Assembly (NCBI RefSeq): GCF_002154575.1
Contig: NZ_MUBA01000121.1
Coordinates: 1-57,534 of the forward strand
Length of the DNA stretch: 57,534 nucleotides
Source: Streptomyces bobili
Lineage (GTDB): Bacteria > Actinomycetota > Actinomycetes > Streptomycetales > Streptomycetaceae
Direction of reading: 5' to 3'
Shown here: in pieces, positions 26,759 through 35,659 of the stretch
How the letters are laid out: the number at the start of each line of letters is the position of its first letter
Numbering within the stretch: position 1 is the first letter of the stretch
Position numbers and translations under genes: made by a program
The notes under the pieces: model-generated
What the model saw: the letters and a program-made list of their open reading frames with translations, nothing else
Database searches by the model: none
Told to the model about the DNA's origin: nothing

Positions 26759-28861
26759 ATGGCGGGTATGACGACACCTGCCGCACAGATCGTGGATGCC
26801 GCCGCCTACGCGCAGGCGGTCGAGGACGCCGTGCAGGCGTCCGCCGCCTACTACACCGGGGGCACCTCGGTGCTGGACGACGACGCCTACGACCGCCTGG
26901 TGCGGGGAATCGCGGCCTGGGAGGCCGCCCATCCCGAGCAGGTCCTGCCCGACTCGCCGACCGGCAAGGTGGCGGGCGGCGCCGTGGAGGGCGACGTTCC
27001 GCACACGGTCCCGATGCTCAGCCTCGACAACGTGTTCTCGCCGGAGGAGTTCACCGCCTGGGCCGCGTCCCTGGCCCGGCGCGTCGGCCACGAGGCGGAG
27101 CGCTACAGCGTCGAGCCGAAGCTGGACGGCCTCGCGATCGCGGCCCGCTACACCCACGGTCGCCTGACCCGGCTGATCACGCGGGGCGACGGGACGGCCG
27201 GCGAGGACGTCACGCACGCCGCCGGCACCGTCGACGGCCTGCCCGAGCGACTGACCGAGCCGGTCACCGTGGAGGTGCGCGGCGAAGTCCTCATGACGAC
27301 CGCCCAGTTCGAGCACGCCAACGAGGTCCGTACCGCGCACGGCGGCCAGCCTTTCGCCAACCCGCGCAACGCCGCCGCGGGCACCCTGCGCGCCAAGGAT
27401 CGCGCCTACACCGTGCCGATGACCTTCTTCGGCTACGGCCTGCTCCCCCTCGCCGACACCGAGGCGGACCTCGCCGCCGCCCTCGGCGAGGCGGCCCACA
27501 GCGACCTGATGGCCCGCGCCGCGGTGCTCGGCGTGAACACGACCGCCACGACGGCCGTGCCCGGCGTCACCGCGGACACCGTGGAGGCCGTCCTGGCCCG
27601 GGTGCGGGAGATCGGCGCACTCCGTCCCGAGCTGCCGTTCGGGATCGACGGGATCGTCGTCAAGGCCGACCTGGCCGCCGACCAGCAGGCCGCCGGATCG
27701 GGCACCAGGGCCCCGCGCTGGGCGATCGCCTACAAACTGCCGGCCGTCGAGAAGATCACCCGCCTCCTGGAGGTGGAGTGGAACGTGGGCCGCACCGGCA
27801 TCATCGCGCCCCGCGCCGTCCTCGCCCCGGTGGAGATCGACGGCTCCACGATCACCTACGCCACCCTGCACAACCCGGCCGACATCACCCGCCGCGACCT
27901 GCGCCTCGGCGACCACGTCATGGTCCACCGGGCCGGTGACGTCATCCCCCGCGTCGAGGCCCCCGTCGCCCACCTGCGCACCGGCGAGGAACAGCCGATC
28001 GTCTTCCCCGCCGTCTGCCCGCGCTGCGGGTCGGCCATCGACACCGGCGAGCAGCGCTGGCGCTGCGAGAACGGCCGCAACTGCCACCTCGTCGCCTCCC
28101 TCTCCTACGCCGCCGGACGCGACCAGCTCGACATCGAGGGCCTCGGCCGGACCCGCGTCGTGCAGCTCGTCGAAGCGGGGCTGGTCGCCGATCTCGCCGA
28201 CCTGTTCATCCTCACCCGCGAGCAGCTGCTCGGCCTGGACCGGATGGGCGAGACCAGCACCGACAACCTGCTCGCCGCGCTCGCCACGGCCAAGGGCAGA
28301 CCGCTGGCGCGGGTACTGTGCGCGCTCGGCGTGCGCGGCACCGGGCGCTCCATGTCCCGCCGTATCGCCCGCCACTTCGCCACCATGGACCACCTGCGGG
28401 CCGCCGACGCGGAAGCGATCCAGCGCGTGGACGGCATCGGCACCGAGAAAGCCCCGTCGATCGTGGCGGAGCTGGCCGAACTCGCCCCGCTCATCGACAA
28501 GCTGGTCGCGGCGGGAGTCAACATGACCGAGCCCGGCGCCACCCCGCCGGTCGCCCCCGCGGCCGACGAGGACGACGGCACCACCGAATCCGCCGCCGAA
28601 CCGGCCGGTGGGCCGCTGGCCGGCATGACGGTTGTGGTCACCGGTGCGATGACGGGCCCGCTGGAGAAGCTGAGCCGCAACGAGATGAACGAACTCGTCG
28701 AGCGCGCGGGAGGCCGCTCCTCCTCCAGCGTCTCCAAGAAGACCAGCCTGGTCGTCGCGGGGGAGGGCGCCGGCTCCAAGCGCGCCAAGGCGGAGACCCT
28801 CGGCGTGCGCCTGGCCACCCCCGACGAGTTCGCCGTCCTGGTCGCCGACCTCATCGCCTGA
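26759..28861 (+). CDS. ligA: NAD-dependent DNA ligase LigA
   Basis: This 700-residue NAD-type ligase has domain Ia with YY and LDDDAYDRL for NMN binding, then the adenylation Lys in [14 protein letters not shown] and [12 protein letters not shown]. Further motifs are [25 protein letters not shown] and WAIAYKLP. The OB fold, a zinc finger ([17 protein letters not shown]), helix-hairpin-helix repeats and a C-terminal BRCT domain ([12 protein letters not shown]) follow. All domains are intact. The N-terminus and sequence look divergent from the usual replicative Streptomyces ligase, and no gatCAB context is present, so it may be a second paralogue. ATG 26768 is an alternative start. Confidence 0.93.
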   Translation: MAGMTTPAAQIVDAAAYAQAVEDAVQASAAYYTGGTSVLDDDAYDRLVRGIAAWEAAHPEQVLPDSPTGKVAGGAVEGDVPHTVPMLSLDNVFSPEEFTAWAASLARRVGHEAERYSVEPKLDGLAIAARYTHGRLTRLITRGDGTAGEDVTHAAGTVDGLPERLTEPVTVEVRGEVLMTTAQFEHANEVRTAHGGQPFANPRNAAAGTLRAKDRAYTVPMTFFGYGLLPLADTEADLAAALGEAAHSDLMARAAVLGVNTTATTAVPGVTADTVEAVLARVREIGALRPELPFGIDGIVVKADLAADQQAAGSGTRAPRWAIAYKLPAVEKITRLLEVEWNVGRTGIIAPRAVLAPVEIDGSTITYATLHNPADITRRDLRLGDHVMVHRAGDVIPRVEAPVAHLRTGEEQPIVFPAVCPRCGSAIDTGEQRWRCENGRNCHLVASLSYAAGRDQLDIEGLGRTRVVQLVEAGLVADLADLFILTREQLLGLDRMGETSTDNLLAALATAKGRPLARVLCALGVRGTGRSMSRRIARHFATMDHLRAADAEAIQRVDGIGTEKAPSIVAELAELAPLIDKLVAAGVNMTEPGATPPVAPAADEDDGTTESAAEPAGGPLAGMTVVVTGAMTGPLEKLSRNEMNELVERAGGRSSSSVSKKTSLVVAGEGAGSKRAKAETLGVRLATPDEFAVLVADLIA

Positions 28862-28877
28862 CGGGGACCGCGCCGTG

Positions 28878-28902
28878 CGGAGCCGGGATCATCCTGGCTC
28901 CG
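28878..28902. terminator. Bidirectional hairpin between ligA and the spermidine synthase gene
   Basis: CGGAGCC and GGCTCCG (7-bp arms) enclose the complementary GGAT/ATCC, forming a compact stem in the 53-bp gap between two convergent genes. It is a likely shared terminator. Confidence 0.6.
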
Positions 28903-28914
28903 CCCGGCGCCGGC

Positions 28915-30516
28915 TCAGTAGTTCTTCCACTCGTCGAGCACGTACTCCAGCACCGTCGGCTCCATCAGCGTGCTCGGCCGTACGTCCTCGCGGCGGCGGT
29001 CGACGGGGAACACCGTGGCCGCCCCGAGGACCGAGTCGTCCAGATAGCGCAGGCGCGGGGCGTCCGGCGACAGCCGGAGCGGCGGGGGAGCGGTGCCGCC
29101 GCGGGTGGCCAGCACGAAGCCCCAGTTGCCGAAGCTCGGCACGTCGACCTGGAACTCGGCGGTCGTGTAGCCGGCCGCCTCGACGCTGGCCGCGATCGAC
29201 CAGAACGTCTTCGGCGCGAAGAACGGCGACCCGCTCTGCACCATGACCTGGCTCTGCGGCGTCAGGACCTGGCCGAGCAGGGTGTAGAACTCCACCGAGT
29301 ACAGCTTGGCCAGCGCGGCCGTGTCCGGGTCGGGGAAGTCGATGATCACCGCGTCGTAGCGCTGCCGGGCGGTGCGCAGCCAGTTGAAGGCGTCGGCGTT
29401 GACCACCTGGACCCTGGGGTCGGCGAACGCCCCGTCGTTCAGCCTGCGCAGCGGCTCGAAGTCACGGGCGAGGTCGGTCATGGCCGGGTCCAGCTCGACG
29501 AGAGTCACCTGCCGCACGTCGTCGTAGCGCAGGACCTCGCGCAGGGCGAGCCCGTCCCCGCCGCCCAGGATCAGGACCTCGCCGTGGCGTCCGGACAGCG
29601 TGGGGTGGACGAGCGACTCGTGGTAGCGGTACTCGTCGACGGAGCTGAACTGGAGGTCGCCGTTGAGGAAGAGTCGGGTGTCGTCACCGCCGGTGAAGGC
29701 GGTGGAGCGGGTGACGACGATGTCCTGGTACGGCGTCGTCTCGGCGTGCACGATCGGGTCCTGGTACATCTGCTGGCGCGCGGTGACCTCCAGGTCGTCC
29801 GCGAGCACGTACGCCGTACCGAGGACGGCGAGTACGGCCGTCGCGCCGGACAGGAGACCGACCTGGACGAAACGCCGGGTCTGTCTGCGGAAGATGAAGA
29901 GGACCACGAGGACGCCGGCCACCGCGTTGACCGCGCCGACCACCAGCGCGCCCCGCAGCTGTCCGAACGTCGGCAGGAGCAGCAGCGGGAAGCACAGCCC
30001 GCCGACCAGCGCCCCGATGTAGTCGACGGCGAACATGTCGGCGACGGCGCTGCCCGCCTCCTGGCGCCGGATGCGTTGCAGCAGTGTCATCAGCAGCGGG
30101 ATCTCGGCCCCGATCAGGAGGCCGACGATCAGCGTGATCACGATCATCGCCGGGGTGTAGAGCTGGAGCCAGGCGAACGCGGCGTACAGCACCAGCACGG
30201 ACAGCCCGCCGACCAGCGCGAGGACGCCCTCGACGACGGCGAACGCGCCGACCGCGCGGCGGCGCAGCGGCTTGGCGGCGAGCGAGCCCAGACCCATCGC
30301 GAAGACCATCACGGAGATGACCACGGAGGTCTGCAGGACGGAGTTGCCGATGAGGTAGCTGCCCAGCGCGGTCAGCGCGAGCTCGTAGACGAGGCCGCAG
30401 GCGGCGCAGAGGAAGACGGCGAGCAGCAGGAGGAAGCGCGCCCCCCGGGTGTGCCGGACGGCCGGGGGGCGGGTGGGTGCCGCGGTGTCGCGGCCCCGAA
30501 GTGCGGTGGTGCTCAC
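28915..30516 (-). CDS. Membrane-anchored polyamine aminopropyltransferase (spermidine synthase)
   Basis: This 533-residue fusion has about seven N-terminal membrane helices (residues 28-255) followed by a cytoplasmic spermidine synthase domain with the S-adenosyl binding loop LILGGGDGLALREVL, VTLVELDP, VVNADAFNWL and the catalytic-type Asp in VIIDFPDPDT. Such TM-fused synthases are common in actinobacteria and are thought to aminopropylate a polyamine-like acceptor at the membrane. The gene follows the DUF350 gene by 11 nt on the same strand, and DUF4247 and DUF2617 genes lie upstream. Confidence 0.92.
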   Translation of the reverse strand: MSTTALRGRDTAAPTRPPAVRHTRGARFLLLLAVFLCAACGLVYELALTALGSYLIGNSVLQTSVVISVMVFAMGLGSLAAKPLRRRAVGAFAVVEGVLALVGGLSVLVLYAAFAWLQLYTPAMIVITLIVGLLIGAEIPLLMTLLQRIRRQEAGSAVADMFAVDYIGALVGGLCFPLLLLPTFGQLRGALVVGAVNAVAGVLVVLFIFRRQTRRFVQVGLLSGATAVLAVLGTAYVLADDLEVTARQQMYQDPIVHAETTPYQDIVVTRSTAFTGGDDTRLFLNGDLQFSSVDEYRYHESLVHPTLSGRHGEVLILGGGDGLALREVLRYDDVRQVTLVELDPAMTDLARDFEPLRRLNDGAFADPRVQVVNADAFNWLRTARQRYDAVIIDFPDPDTAALAKLYSVEFYTLLGQVLTPQSQVMVQSGSPFFAPKTFWSIAASVEAAGYTTAEFQVDVPSFGNWGFVLATRGGTAPPPLRLSPDAPRLRYLDDSVLGAATVFPVDRRREDVRPSTLMEPTVLEYVLDEWKNY

Positions 30517-30527
30517 GGGTGCGGCGC

Positions 30528-30968
30528 CTATGACAGTGCCGCGCCGACCATGAGGGCGGTGCCGAGGTACATCCCGGCCTGCACCCAGGCGGCGGGGTGC
30601 GGGCGGCCGTCGCTGCTGTCGTCGAGGGCGACCGCGCCCATCTGGCCCGGCGTGAGGTGCCCGATCACGATGCCGACCAGGGTCATCACCAGCACGCCGG
30701 CGAGGCCGTACAGGAGGGTGCTCACCAGGCCGTAGCCGAGGCCCTCTTCGGACTCGCTGGCCCGGATGGCCTCCATGATGACGAGGCCGACGGCGATCGA
30801 CTGGCTGCCCAGCAGGACGGCCGCGCCGCGGTTGCGGTCCGTCCAGACCACGTGGAACAGCTTGCCGGGCGTGACGAGGTCGAGGGCGATGAAGCCGACG
30901 GCCATCACGGCGAGGCCCACCACTCCGTAGAGCAGGGCCTGGCCCGTCGACTCGAAGATCTCGGTCAC
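30528..30968 (-). CDS. DUF350 membrane protein
   Basis: This 146-residue protein has four hydrophobic helices in two similar halves (GVVGLAVMAVGFIALDLVTP and YGLAGVLVMTLVGIVIGHLTP), the signature of DUF350. The repeated LVTPGKL/HLTPGQM pair supports an internal duplication. DUF350 genes typically neighbour polyamine-ligase or spermidine synthase genes, as here. No biochemical function is established. The gene is the upstream partner of the membrane spermidine synthase. Confidence 0.9.
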   Translation of the reverse strand: MTEIFESTGQALLYGVVGLAVMAVGFIALDLVTPGKLFHVVWTDRNRGAAVLLGSQSIAVGLVIMEAIRASESEEGLGYGLVSTLLYGLAGVLVMTLVGIVIGHLTPGQMGAVALDDSSDGRPHPAAWVQAGMYLGTALMVGAALS

Positions 30969-31038
30969 TGTGTTGCCTTTCTTGACGGCGTCGTCAGGGT
31001 CTGGTGGTGAGTCACACGTGGGGCAGGTCCGCCGGGTG

Positions 31039-31446
31039 TCACTTGCCTTCGCCGGGGCCGCCGCCGCGGAAGCTGTCGCTGTCCGGGCTGGGCCAGTACG
31101 TCAGGTGCCGGCTGTGCCGGTGGTAGCCGCCCCGGTAGTCCTCGATCTCGATCCGGCTGCCGCTCTGGTACGGGGACACGGTGACCATGTCGTCGCCGTA
31201 GCGCAGGAACTCCATGCTCTCGCCGGACGCGCGGTCGAGGGCCGGGCGGTGACCGTGGATGGCGTCGGCGACCGAGACCGGGGACTTGCCCGGGACGACC
31301 CAGTCCGCGCCGCTCTCGGTGTACTGCTCGCGTATCCAGCCGCGCGGTACGCCGTCGTTGCCGTTGCCGTCGGAGGAGCAGGCGGTGAGCAGTGCCGCGG
31401 CCAGTACGGCCGTCACCGCCGCGCGGACGAGTCGGGCGCTCTTCAT
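31039..31446 (-). CDS. DUF4247 lipoprotein
   Basis: This 135-residue protein has a lipoprotein signal (VRAAVTAVLAAALLTAC, lipobox LTAC) and a compact domain with GWIREQYTESG, VADAIHGHRPALDR, FLRYGDDMVTVSPY and a Ser/Gly-rich end. I assign it to DUF4247, usually found next to DUF350 and DUF2617 genes. It would sit on the outer face of the membrane. Its ATG overlaps the stop of the DUF2617 gene by 4 bp. Confidence 0.85.
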   Translation of the reverse strand: MKSARLVRAAVTAVLAAALLTACSSDGNGNDGVPRGWIREQYTESGADWVVPGKSPVSVADAIHGHRPALDRASGESMEFLRYGDDMVTVSPYQSGSRIEIEDYRGGYHRHSRHLTYWPSPDSDSFRGGGPGEGK

Positions 31447-31949
31447 CGGGCCTCCAGCCGGGTGTACGTCGATACGATCTGGCCGTGCTGCGGATACGTG
31501 TGCCAGGTGCGCCAGAAGAGTCCGCCGCCGTGCGGTCCGTCGGCCGACTCGACGACGACGGCCGTGAGCGCGTCCGGTGAACCGGGGAAGATCCCGCACA
31601 GGCTGTCGGGGTTCGCGGCGACCTCACGGCGGATCCCCGCCACCACCTCGCTGAAGCTCGCGGGGTCCAGCCGTCGGGTGTCGGCGGTGAAGTCGTAGTT
31701 CCAGCCCGGCAGTTGGCGGGTGAACGTGCCGGGCAGGCCCTTCACGGAGCCCAGCAGGCAGGCCACGGTCTCCCGTACGGGGCCGGCGAAGACCTGGTGC
31801 GAGGCGCCGAGCAGCCGCAGGCGTACGTCGAGTCCGCCCACCGTCGTCGCGTGCTCGGCCAGGGCCGGCCGCTCGTCCAGGTCCAGAGAGAAGCAGAGCT
31901 GGTCCGCGTCCGTGTCCAGATAGGGGGCGTCCAGGGCTATGGCGTGCAG
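31443..31949 (-). CDS. DUF2617 protein, probable CTG start
   Basis: The clear family core is LRLLGASHQVFAGPVRETVAC with GWNYDF and LCGIFPGSPDALTAV. A GTG at 31841 would give 132 residues, but 36 sensible in-frame codons precede it (LHAIALDAPYLDTDADQLCF and onwards) with no ATG, GTG or TTG before an upstream stop. The first plausible initiator is CTG 31949, with a G7 run about 6 nt ahead, giving 168 residues, the usual family size. An indel in the G7 tract is the alternative. DUF2617 is soluble and uncharacterised; context ties it to the polyamine/DUF350 unit. Confidence 0.8.
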   Translation of the reverse strand: MHAIALDAPYLDTDADQLCFSLDLDERPALAEHATTVGGLDVRLRLLGASHQVFAGPVRETVACLLGSVKGLPGTFTRQLPGWNYDFTADTRRLDPASFSEVVAGIRREVAANPDSLCGIFPGSPDALTAVVVESADGPHGGGLFWRTWHTYPQHGQIVSTYTRLEAR

Positions 31950-32178
31950 GTGGGACCCCCCCGGTCAGATCTTGCTATAAGCGGCGCCGAGTATGGCACA
32001 TCTGGCGCAGGGGGTTTGACCAACGGGGGCAGGAGCGATCGACTCCGGACCCCGGCGCTGCCCGCCCGGGGGTCGGGGGAACACTACCCCACGGGGCCGG
32101 GCGGGAGGCCGAACGGCCGCAGGGGGAAAGGGAGTTCGGGCGAGCGGTCGCCTGCCCCGGGGTCGGCGGGTCAGGTGC

Positions 32179-32796
32179 TCATCGAGGGGTCGGCCGGGCG
32201 CGGACCCAGCCGAGCAGAAGAACGGAGCACACCGCCGCGAAAGCGCACCAGGTGGACACGAACTCCAGTCGCCACAGCACCCAGCAGACCAGCGCGCCCA
32301 CGGCGACGAAGAGGCCCAGTGTCAGCAGCCGCCGGTCTCCGGACAGCAACAAGGAGCCCACCGTGGCCAGGAGGTAGCCGGCGATGAGCAGCACGGGGTG
32401 GGACAGGTCGGTCACATAGCCGATCGTGTGCCCCCGGATCTCGGCGGTGACGGGGCCGACGGCCAGCCCGTACGCGAGCCCCGCGGCGGTCACGACGCCG
32501 ACCGCGAGAACGGCACCCAGCCGCCGCCTCGCCCGCGGCGGGGCGGCGCACCACACCCCCGCGGGCACCCACACCGCCAGCAGCGGCAACGCGATGACGG
32601 CCCAGACGACGGTGGCGGGCCCGCTGCCACCGCCCGCGTCCCAGACCATCGCCTCGACGATCTGATGGGCGCCGAGCAGGAGCGGCAGCGCGGCGAGCGG
32701 CAGGTCCCGCACGCCACGCACCCGCGTCACGCAGGCCAGTCCGACGGCGGTGACCCCGGCGCCCGCCACCAGATCGGCCGTCGCACTCCAACACAT
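32179..32796 (-). CDS. DUF6629 family membrane protein
   Basis: This 205-residue protein has about seven hydrophobic helices, beginning MCWSATADLVAGAGVTAVGL. The MCWSA start, PLLLGAHQIVEAMVW and the HTIGY loop are what I recall of DUF6629. It carries paired His/Glu residues inside the second helix. The function is unknown. It is a single gene, and the 230-bp region upstream of it to the DUF2617 start shows no further coding potential. Confidence 0.82.
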   Translation of the reverse strand: MCWSATADLVAGAGVTAVGLACVTRVRGVRDLPLAALPLLLGAHQIVEAMVWDAGGGSGPATVVWAVIALPLLAVWVPAGVWCAAPPRARRRLGAVLAVGVVTAAGLAYGLAVGPVTAEIRGHTIGYVTDLSHPVLLIAGYLLATVGSLLLSGDRRLLTLGLFVAVGALVCWVLWRLEFVSTWCAFAAVCSVLLLGWVRARPTPR

Positions 32797-32900
32797 CGCG
32801 CCACCATCGAGTCGACCGTCGTGAGCCTCAGCCCCGCTGTGCGGGCCACGCTACGTCGGGTCCGGCCGAGGTCGCGGACGACGGCGCCGGGCCGCTGCGG

Positions 32901-33314
32901 TCAGCCCTGGGACTCGCTGATGTTCACCATCCACGGGATGCCGAAGCGGTCGGTGCACATGCCGAACACATCGCCCCACATCTGCTTCTCCAGCGGGACG
33001 CTCACCGACCCGCCCGCGGACAGCTTCTCCCAGTGGCCGCGCAGCGCGGCGGCGTCGTCGCCGCTGAGGCTGACGCAGATGTTGTCGCCCCGCGTGACGT
33101 TCATTCCGGGCGGGGTGTCCGAGGCCATCAGGGTGAAGCCGCTCGGGGTCTCCAGCATCGCGTGCATGATCTGGTCGGCCTGCGGCGCGTCCTGCTGTCC
33201 GAACTCCCCGAAGGTGTTGAGGACCAGGGTGCCGCCGAAGACCTCCTTGTAGAACTCCATCGCCTGCCGGGCGTCGCCGCCGAAGCTGATGTACGGGTTG
33301 AGGCGCGAGGCCAT
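32901..33314 (-). CDS. VOC family protein (PhnB-like)
   Basis: This 137-residue vicinal-oxygen-chelate protein of the PhnB/glyoxalase-like group contains LNPYISFGGDARQAMEFYKEVFGG at the N-terminus (family start NPY and EFYKEVFGG), FTLMASDTP, ICVSLSGDD, and WGDVFGMCTDRFGIPWMVN at the end. ATG 33314 is chosen because GGAGG lies 5 nt upstream. The metal-ligand positions are not all obvious. It has no operon partners. Confidence 0.9.
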   Translation of the reverse strand: MASRLNPYISFGGDARQAMEFYKEVFGGTLVLNTFGEFGQQDAPQADQIMHAMLETPSGFTLMASDTPPGMNVTRGDNICVSLSGDDAAALRGHWEKLSAGGSVSVPLEKQMWGDVFGMCTDRFGIPWMVNISESQG

Positions 33315-33490
33315 GACCACCTCCAGGAACGGGCAAAACGGTCGGTTCCGGGCAGCGTAACGCCGGGTGCGGGCGGCGGCCCCTCGGCCGGGAAGGGCCC
33401 GGCGCCGCCCTGTGCCGGTCGCGCGGGCGACCGGTCGCTCCGCAACACGCCACCGGACGGCCGATATCGCCGAGCTGTCGACCCGGCAAG

Positions 33491-33508
33491 CATATTGTCC
33501 GGAATATG
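33491..33508. promoter_or_regulatory. AT-rich dyad overlapping the beta-helix gene start codon
   Basis: CATATT-GTCCGG-AATATG is a perfect 6-6-6 inverted repeat whose right arm contains the ATG. CATATT could also serve as a -10 element, giving an almost leaderless mRNA. The patch is unusually AT-rich for this genome. Confidence 0.4.
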
Positions 33509-34564
33509 AAGAAATATCCTTTCGTGTATCTCGCGTGCACCGCCGCGGTCGTGGGGACGAGCCTGGGCGCCGCTCCGGCGTCCGCCGGTCACATGACCCA
33601 CGTGGTCCACGCGGGACAGTCGATCCAGAAGGCGGTGGACGCCGCCGAGTCCGGCGACACGGTGCTGATCACCCCGGGCACCTACCGGGAGAGCGTCACG
33701 GTGACCACCCCCGGACTGACCCTGCGGGGCGTGGGCCGGGGCGTGGTCATCGAACCGGCCGCCGCCAAGGCCGCCGGCACCTGCGCCGCGGGCGGCAACG
33801 GCATCTGCGTGGTCGGGACCAAGGAGCGCAAGGTCGAGGACGTCACCCTCGCCTCCCTCACCGTCACCGGCTTCACCCGCAGCGGCGTGTACGCCACCGC
33901 CACCGACGGGCTGACCGTGCGCCATGTCACCGCGGTGAAGAACGGGGTGTGGGGCATCGCCCAGGAGGGCTCGGTCCGCGGCGTGTTCCGCGGCAACACC
34001 GCCCGCGACAACGGCGACGCCGGCGTCTTCCTCGCCAACACCATCAGCGCCGAACAGGGCGCCACGGACACCGGCGGCACGCTCGTCGAGCGCAACAGGC
34101 TGGAGGGCAACCGGATCGGCGTCACCGTCCGCCGGCTGCGCAACCTCACCGTCACCGGCAACCACCTCACCGGCAACTGCGCCGGAGTGTTCGTCGTCGG
34201 CGACGAGAACAAGCCCAGGGCCGGCCAGGTGACCGTCGCCGAGAACCGCATCGTGCGCAACAACAAGTCCTGCCCCAAGACCGCCCGGCTGGACGCCCTC
34301 CAGGGCTCCGGCATCGTCCTGACCGGCACCGAGGACACCCTGATCACACAGAACGTCATCCGGGACAACGCCGGCACGTCCCCGCTGTCCGGCGGCATCG
34401 TGCTGTTCAAGAGCTTCGTCGGCACGGCCAGCGAGCGGAACCGGATCAGCGACAACGAACTCAGCGGCAACTCCCCGGCCGACCTCGTCGACCAGGAGAC
34501 CGGCAAGGCCAACACCTTCGAGGCCAACACCTGCCAGGTGTCCCGGCCCGCCGGCCTGTGCTGA
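33506..34564 (+). CDS. Secreted right-handed parallel beta-helix repeat protein
   Basis: This 352-residue protein has a signal peptide (MKKYPFVYLACTAAVVGTSL, cleavage near PASA), then HAGQSIQKAVDAAESGDTVL and TPGTYRESV, the NosD/pectate-lyase-like entry. Repeated beta-helix coils rich in N, G and V follow (LTVTGNHLTGNCAGVFVV, ENRIVRNN, TQNVIRDNAG, NRISDNELSGN). Such proteins often cleave or bind polysaccharide. It lies 45 bp upstream of the O-methyltransferase gene on the same strand, at the edge of the aromatic polyketide cluster. No catalytic site is assigned. Confidence 0.88.
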   Translation: MKKYPFVYLACTAAVVGTSLGAAPASAGHMTHVVHAGQSIQKAVDAAESGDTVLITPGTYRESVTVTTPGLTLRGVGRGVVIEPAAAKAAGTCAAGGNGICVVGTKERKVEDVTLASLTVTGFTRSGVYATATDGLTVRHVTAVKNGVWGIAQEGSVRGVFRGNTARDNGDAGVFLANTISAEQGATDTGGTLVERNRLEGNRIGVTVRRLRNLTVTGNHLTGNCAGVFVVGDENKPRAGQVTVAENRIVRNNKSCPKTARLDALQGSGIVLTGTEDTLITQNVIRDNAGTSPLSGGIVLFKSFVGTASERNRISDNELSGNSPADLVDQETGKANTFEANTCQVSRPAGLC

Positions 34565-34609
34565 CCGGCCGTATCCACCCGTGAACACGACGAAACAGGA
34601 AAGGCGGCC

Positions 34610-35638
34610 ATGACGACCGCAGAAACTGCCCCCGCGCCGTCCATGCGGCTGCGGGAGCTGGTGTTCGGGGCGGCCTGTGCCGCCGCCCTCCGCGCGACGG
34701 CCCGCCTCGGCGTCGCCGACGCCCTCGGCGACAGCCCCATGACCGTGGAGGACCTCGCGGCCGCGGTGAAGACCGAACAGGGGCCGCTGCGACGGCTGTT
34801 GCGGGCCATGTCCTGCTACGGCGTCTTCGCCGAACAGGGCGACGGAACCTTCACGCACACCGAGATGTCCCGCCTGCTGCGCGAGGACGACCCCCACAGC
34901 CTGCGCTACATCACCCTGTGGTGCACCGAGCCGTGGACCTGGGACGCCTGGCCCAAGCTCGACGAGGCCGTGCGCACCGGCCACGACGTCGTACAGGACC
35001 TGTACGGCAAGGAGTTCTTCACCTACCTCAACGAGGACGCGCCCGAATCCGCGCTCGTCTTCAACCGCGCCATGACCACGTCCAGCGCGCAGTCCGCACG
35101 GGACGTCGCCCAGCTTCTCGACCTGTCGGGGAGCGCCTCCGTCGCCGACATCGGCGGCGGCCAGGGCCATGTGGTGGCGAGCCTGCTGGAGAAGTACCCC
35201 ACCCTCCACGGGACGCTGCTCGACCTGCCCCGCGTGGTGGAGAACGCCGACCCGCGGCTGCGTCCGGGCGGCGCGCTCGCGGACCGGATGCGCATCGTGC
35301 CCGGCGACTGCCGCGAGTCCATCCCCGTCCAGGCCGATGTGTACGTCATCAAGAACATCCTGGAATGGGACGACGAGAGCACCGCCAAAACCCTGCGCAA
35401 CGTCATGGCGGCCGGCGGGCCCGGCGCACGCGTCGTCGTCATCGAGAACCTCGTCGACGACTCACCCTCGATGCGCTTCAGCACCGCGATGGACCTGCTG
35501 CTGCTCCTCAACGTGGGCGGCGCGAAGCACACCACCGAGAGCATGGTGGGCCGGCTGACCGGGGCGGGCCTGGTCATCGACGACATCCGGCCGGTCAACC
35601 CCTACCTGCACGCGTTCGACTGCACCGTGCCCGCGTGA
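34610..35638 (+). CDS. SAM-dependent O-methyltransferase of the polyketide tailoring type
   Basis: This 342-residue protein has an N-terminal dimerisation/winged-helix region (MRLRELVFGAACAAALRATA) and a methyltransferase_2 Rossmann fold with VADIGGGQGHVVASLL, LLDLPRVVENA and VIKNILEWDDE. In well-studied relatives the last segment reads VLHDWDDE with a catalytic His; here it is shortened to ILEWDDE and the His is absent. It faces the cyclase genes convergently and probably methylates the aromatic product, unless the changed motif means altered chemistry. Confidence 0.9.
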   Translation: MTTAETAPAPSMRLRELVFGAACAAALRATARLGVADALGDSPMTVEDLAAAVKTEQGPLRRLLRAMSCYGVFAEQGDGTFTHTEMSRLLREDDPHSLRYITLWCTEPWTWDAWPKLDEAVRTGHDVVQDLYGKEFFTYLNEDAPESALVFNRAMTTSSAQSARDVAQLLDLSGSASVADIGGGQGHVVASLLEKYPTLHGTLLDLPRVVENADPRLRPGGALADRMRIVPGDCRESIPVQADVYVIKNILEWDDESTAKTLRNVMAAGGPGARVVVIENLVDDSPSMRFSTAMDLLLLLNVGGAKHTTESMVGRLTGAGLVIDDIRPVNPYLHAFDCTVPA

Positions 35639-35659
35639 CACCGCCGGACCACCGGACTC

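Noticed and set aside
31950..32178. Possible small gene between the DUF2617 and DUF6629 genes
   Set aside because: No frame with a good start, ribosome site and codon bias was found. The stretch holds only promoter-like AT elements (TATAGC and CATACT on the minus strand) and GC-rich spacer.
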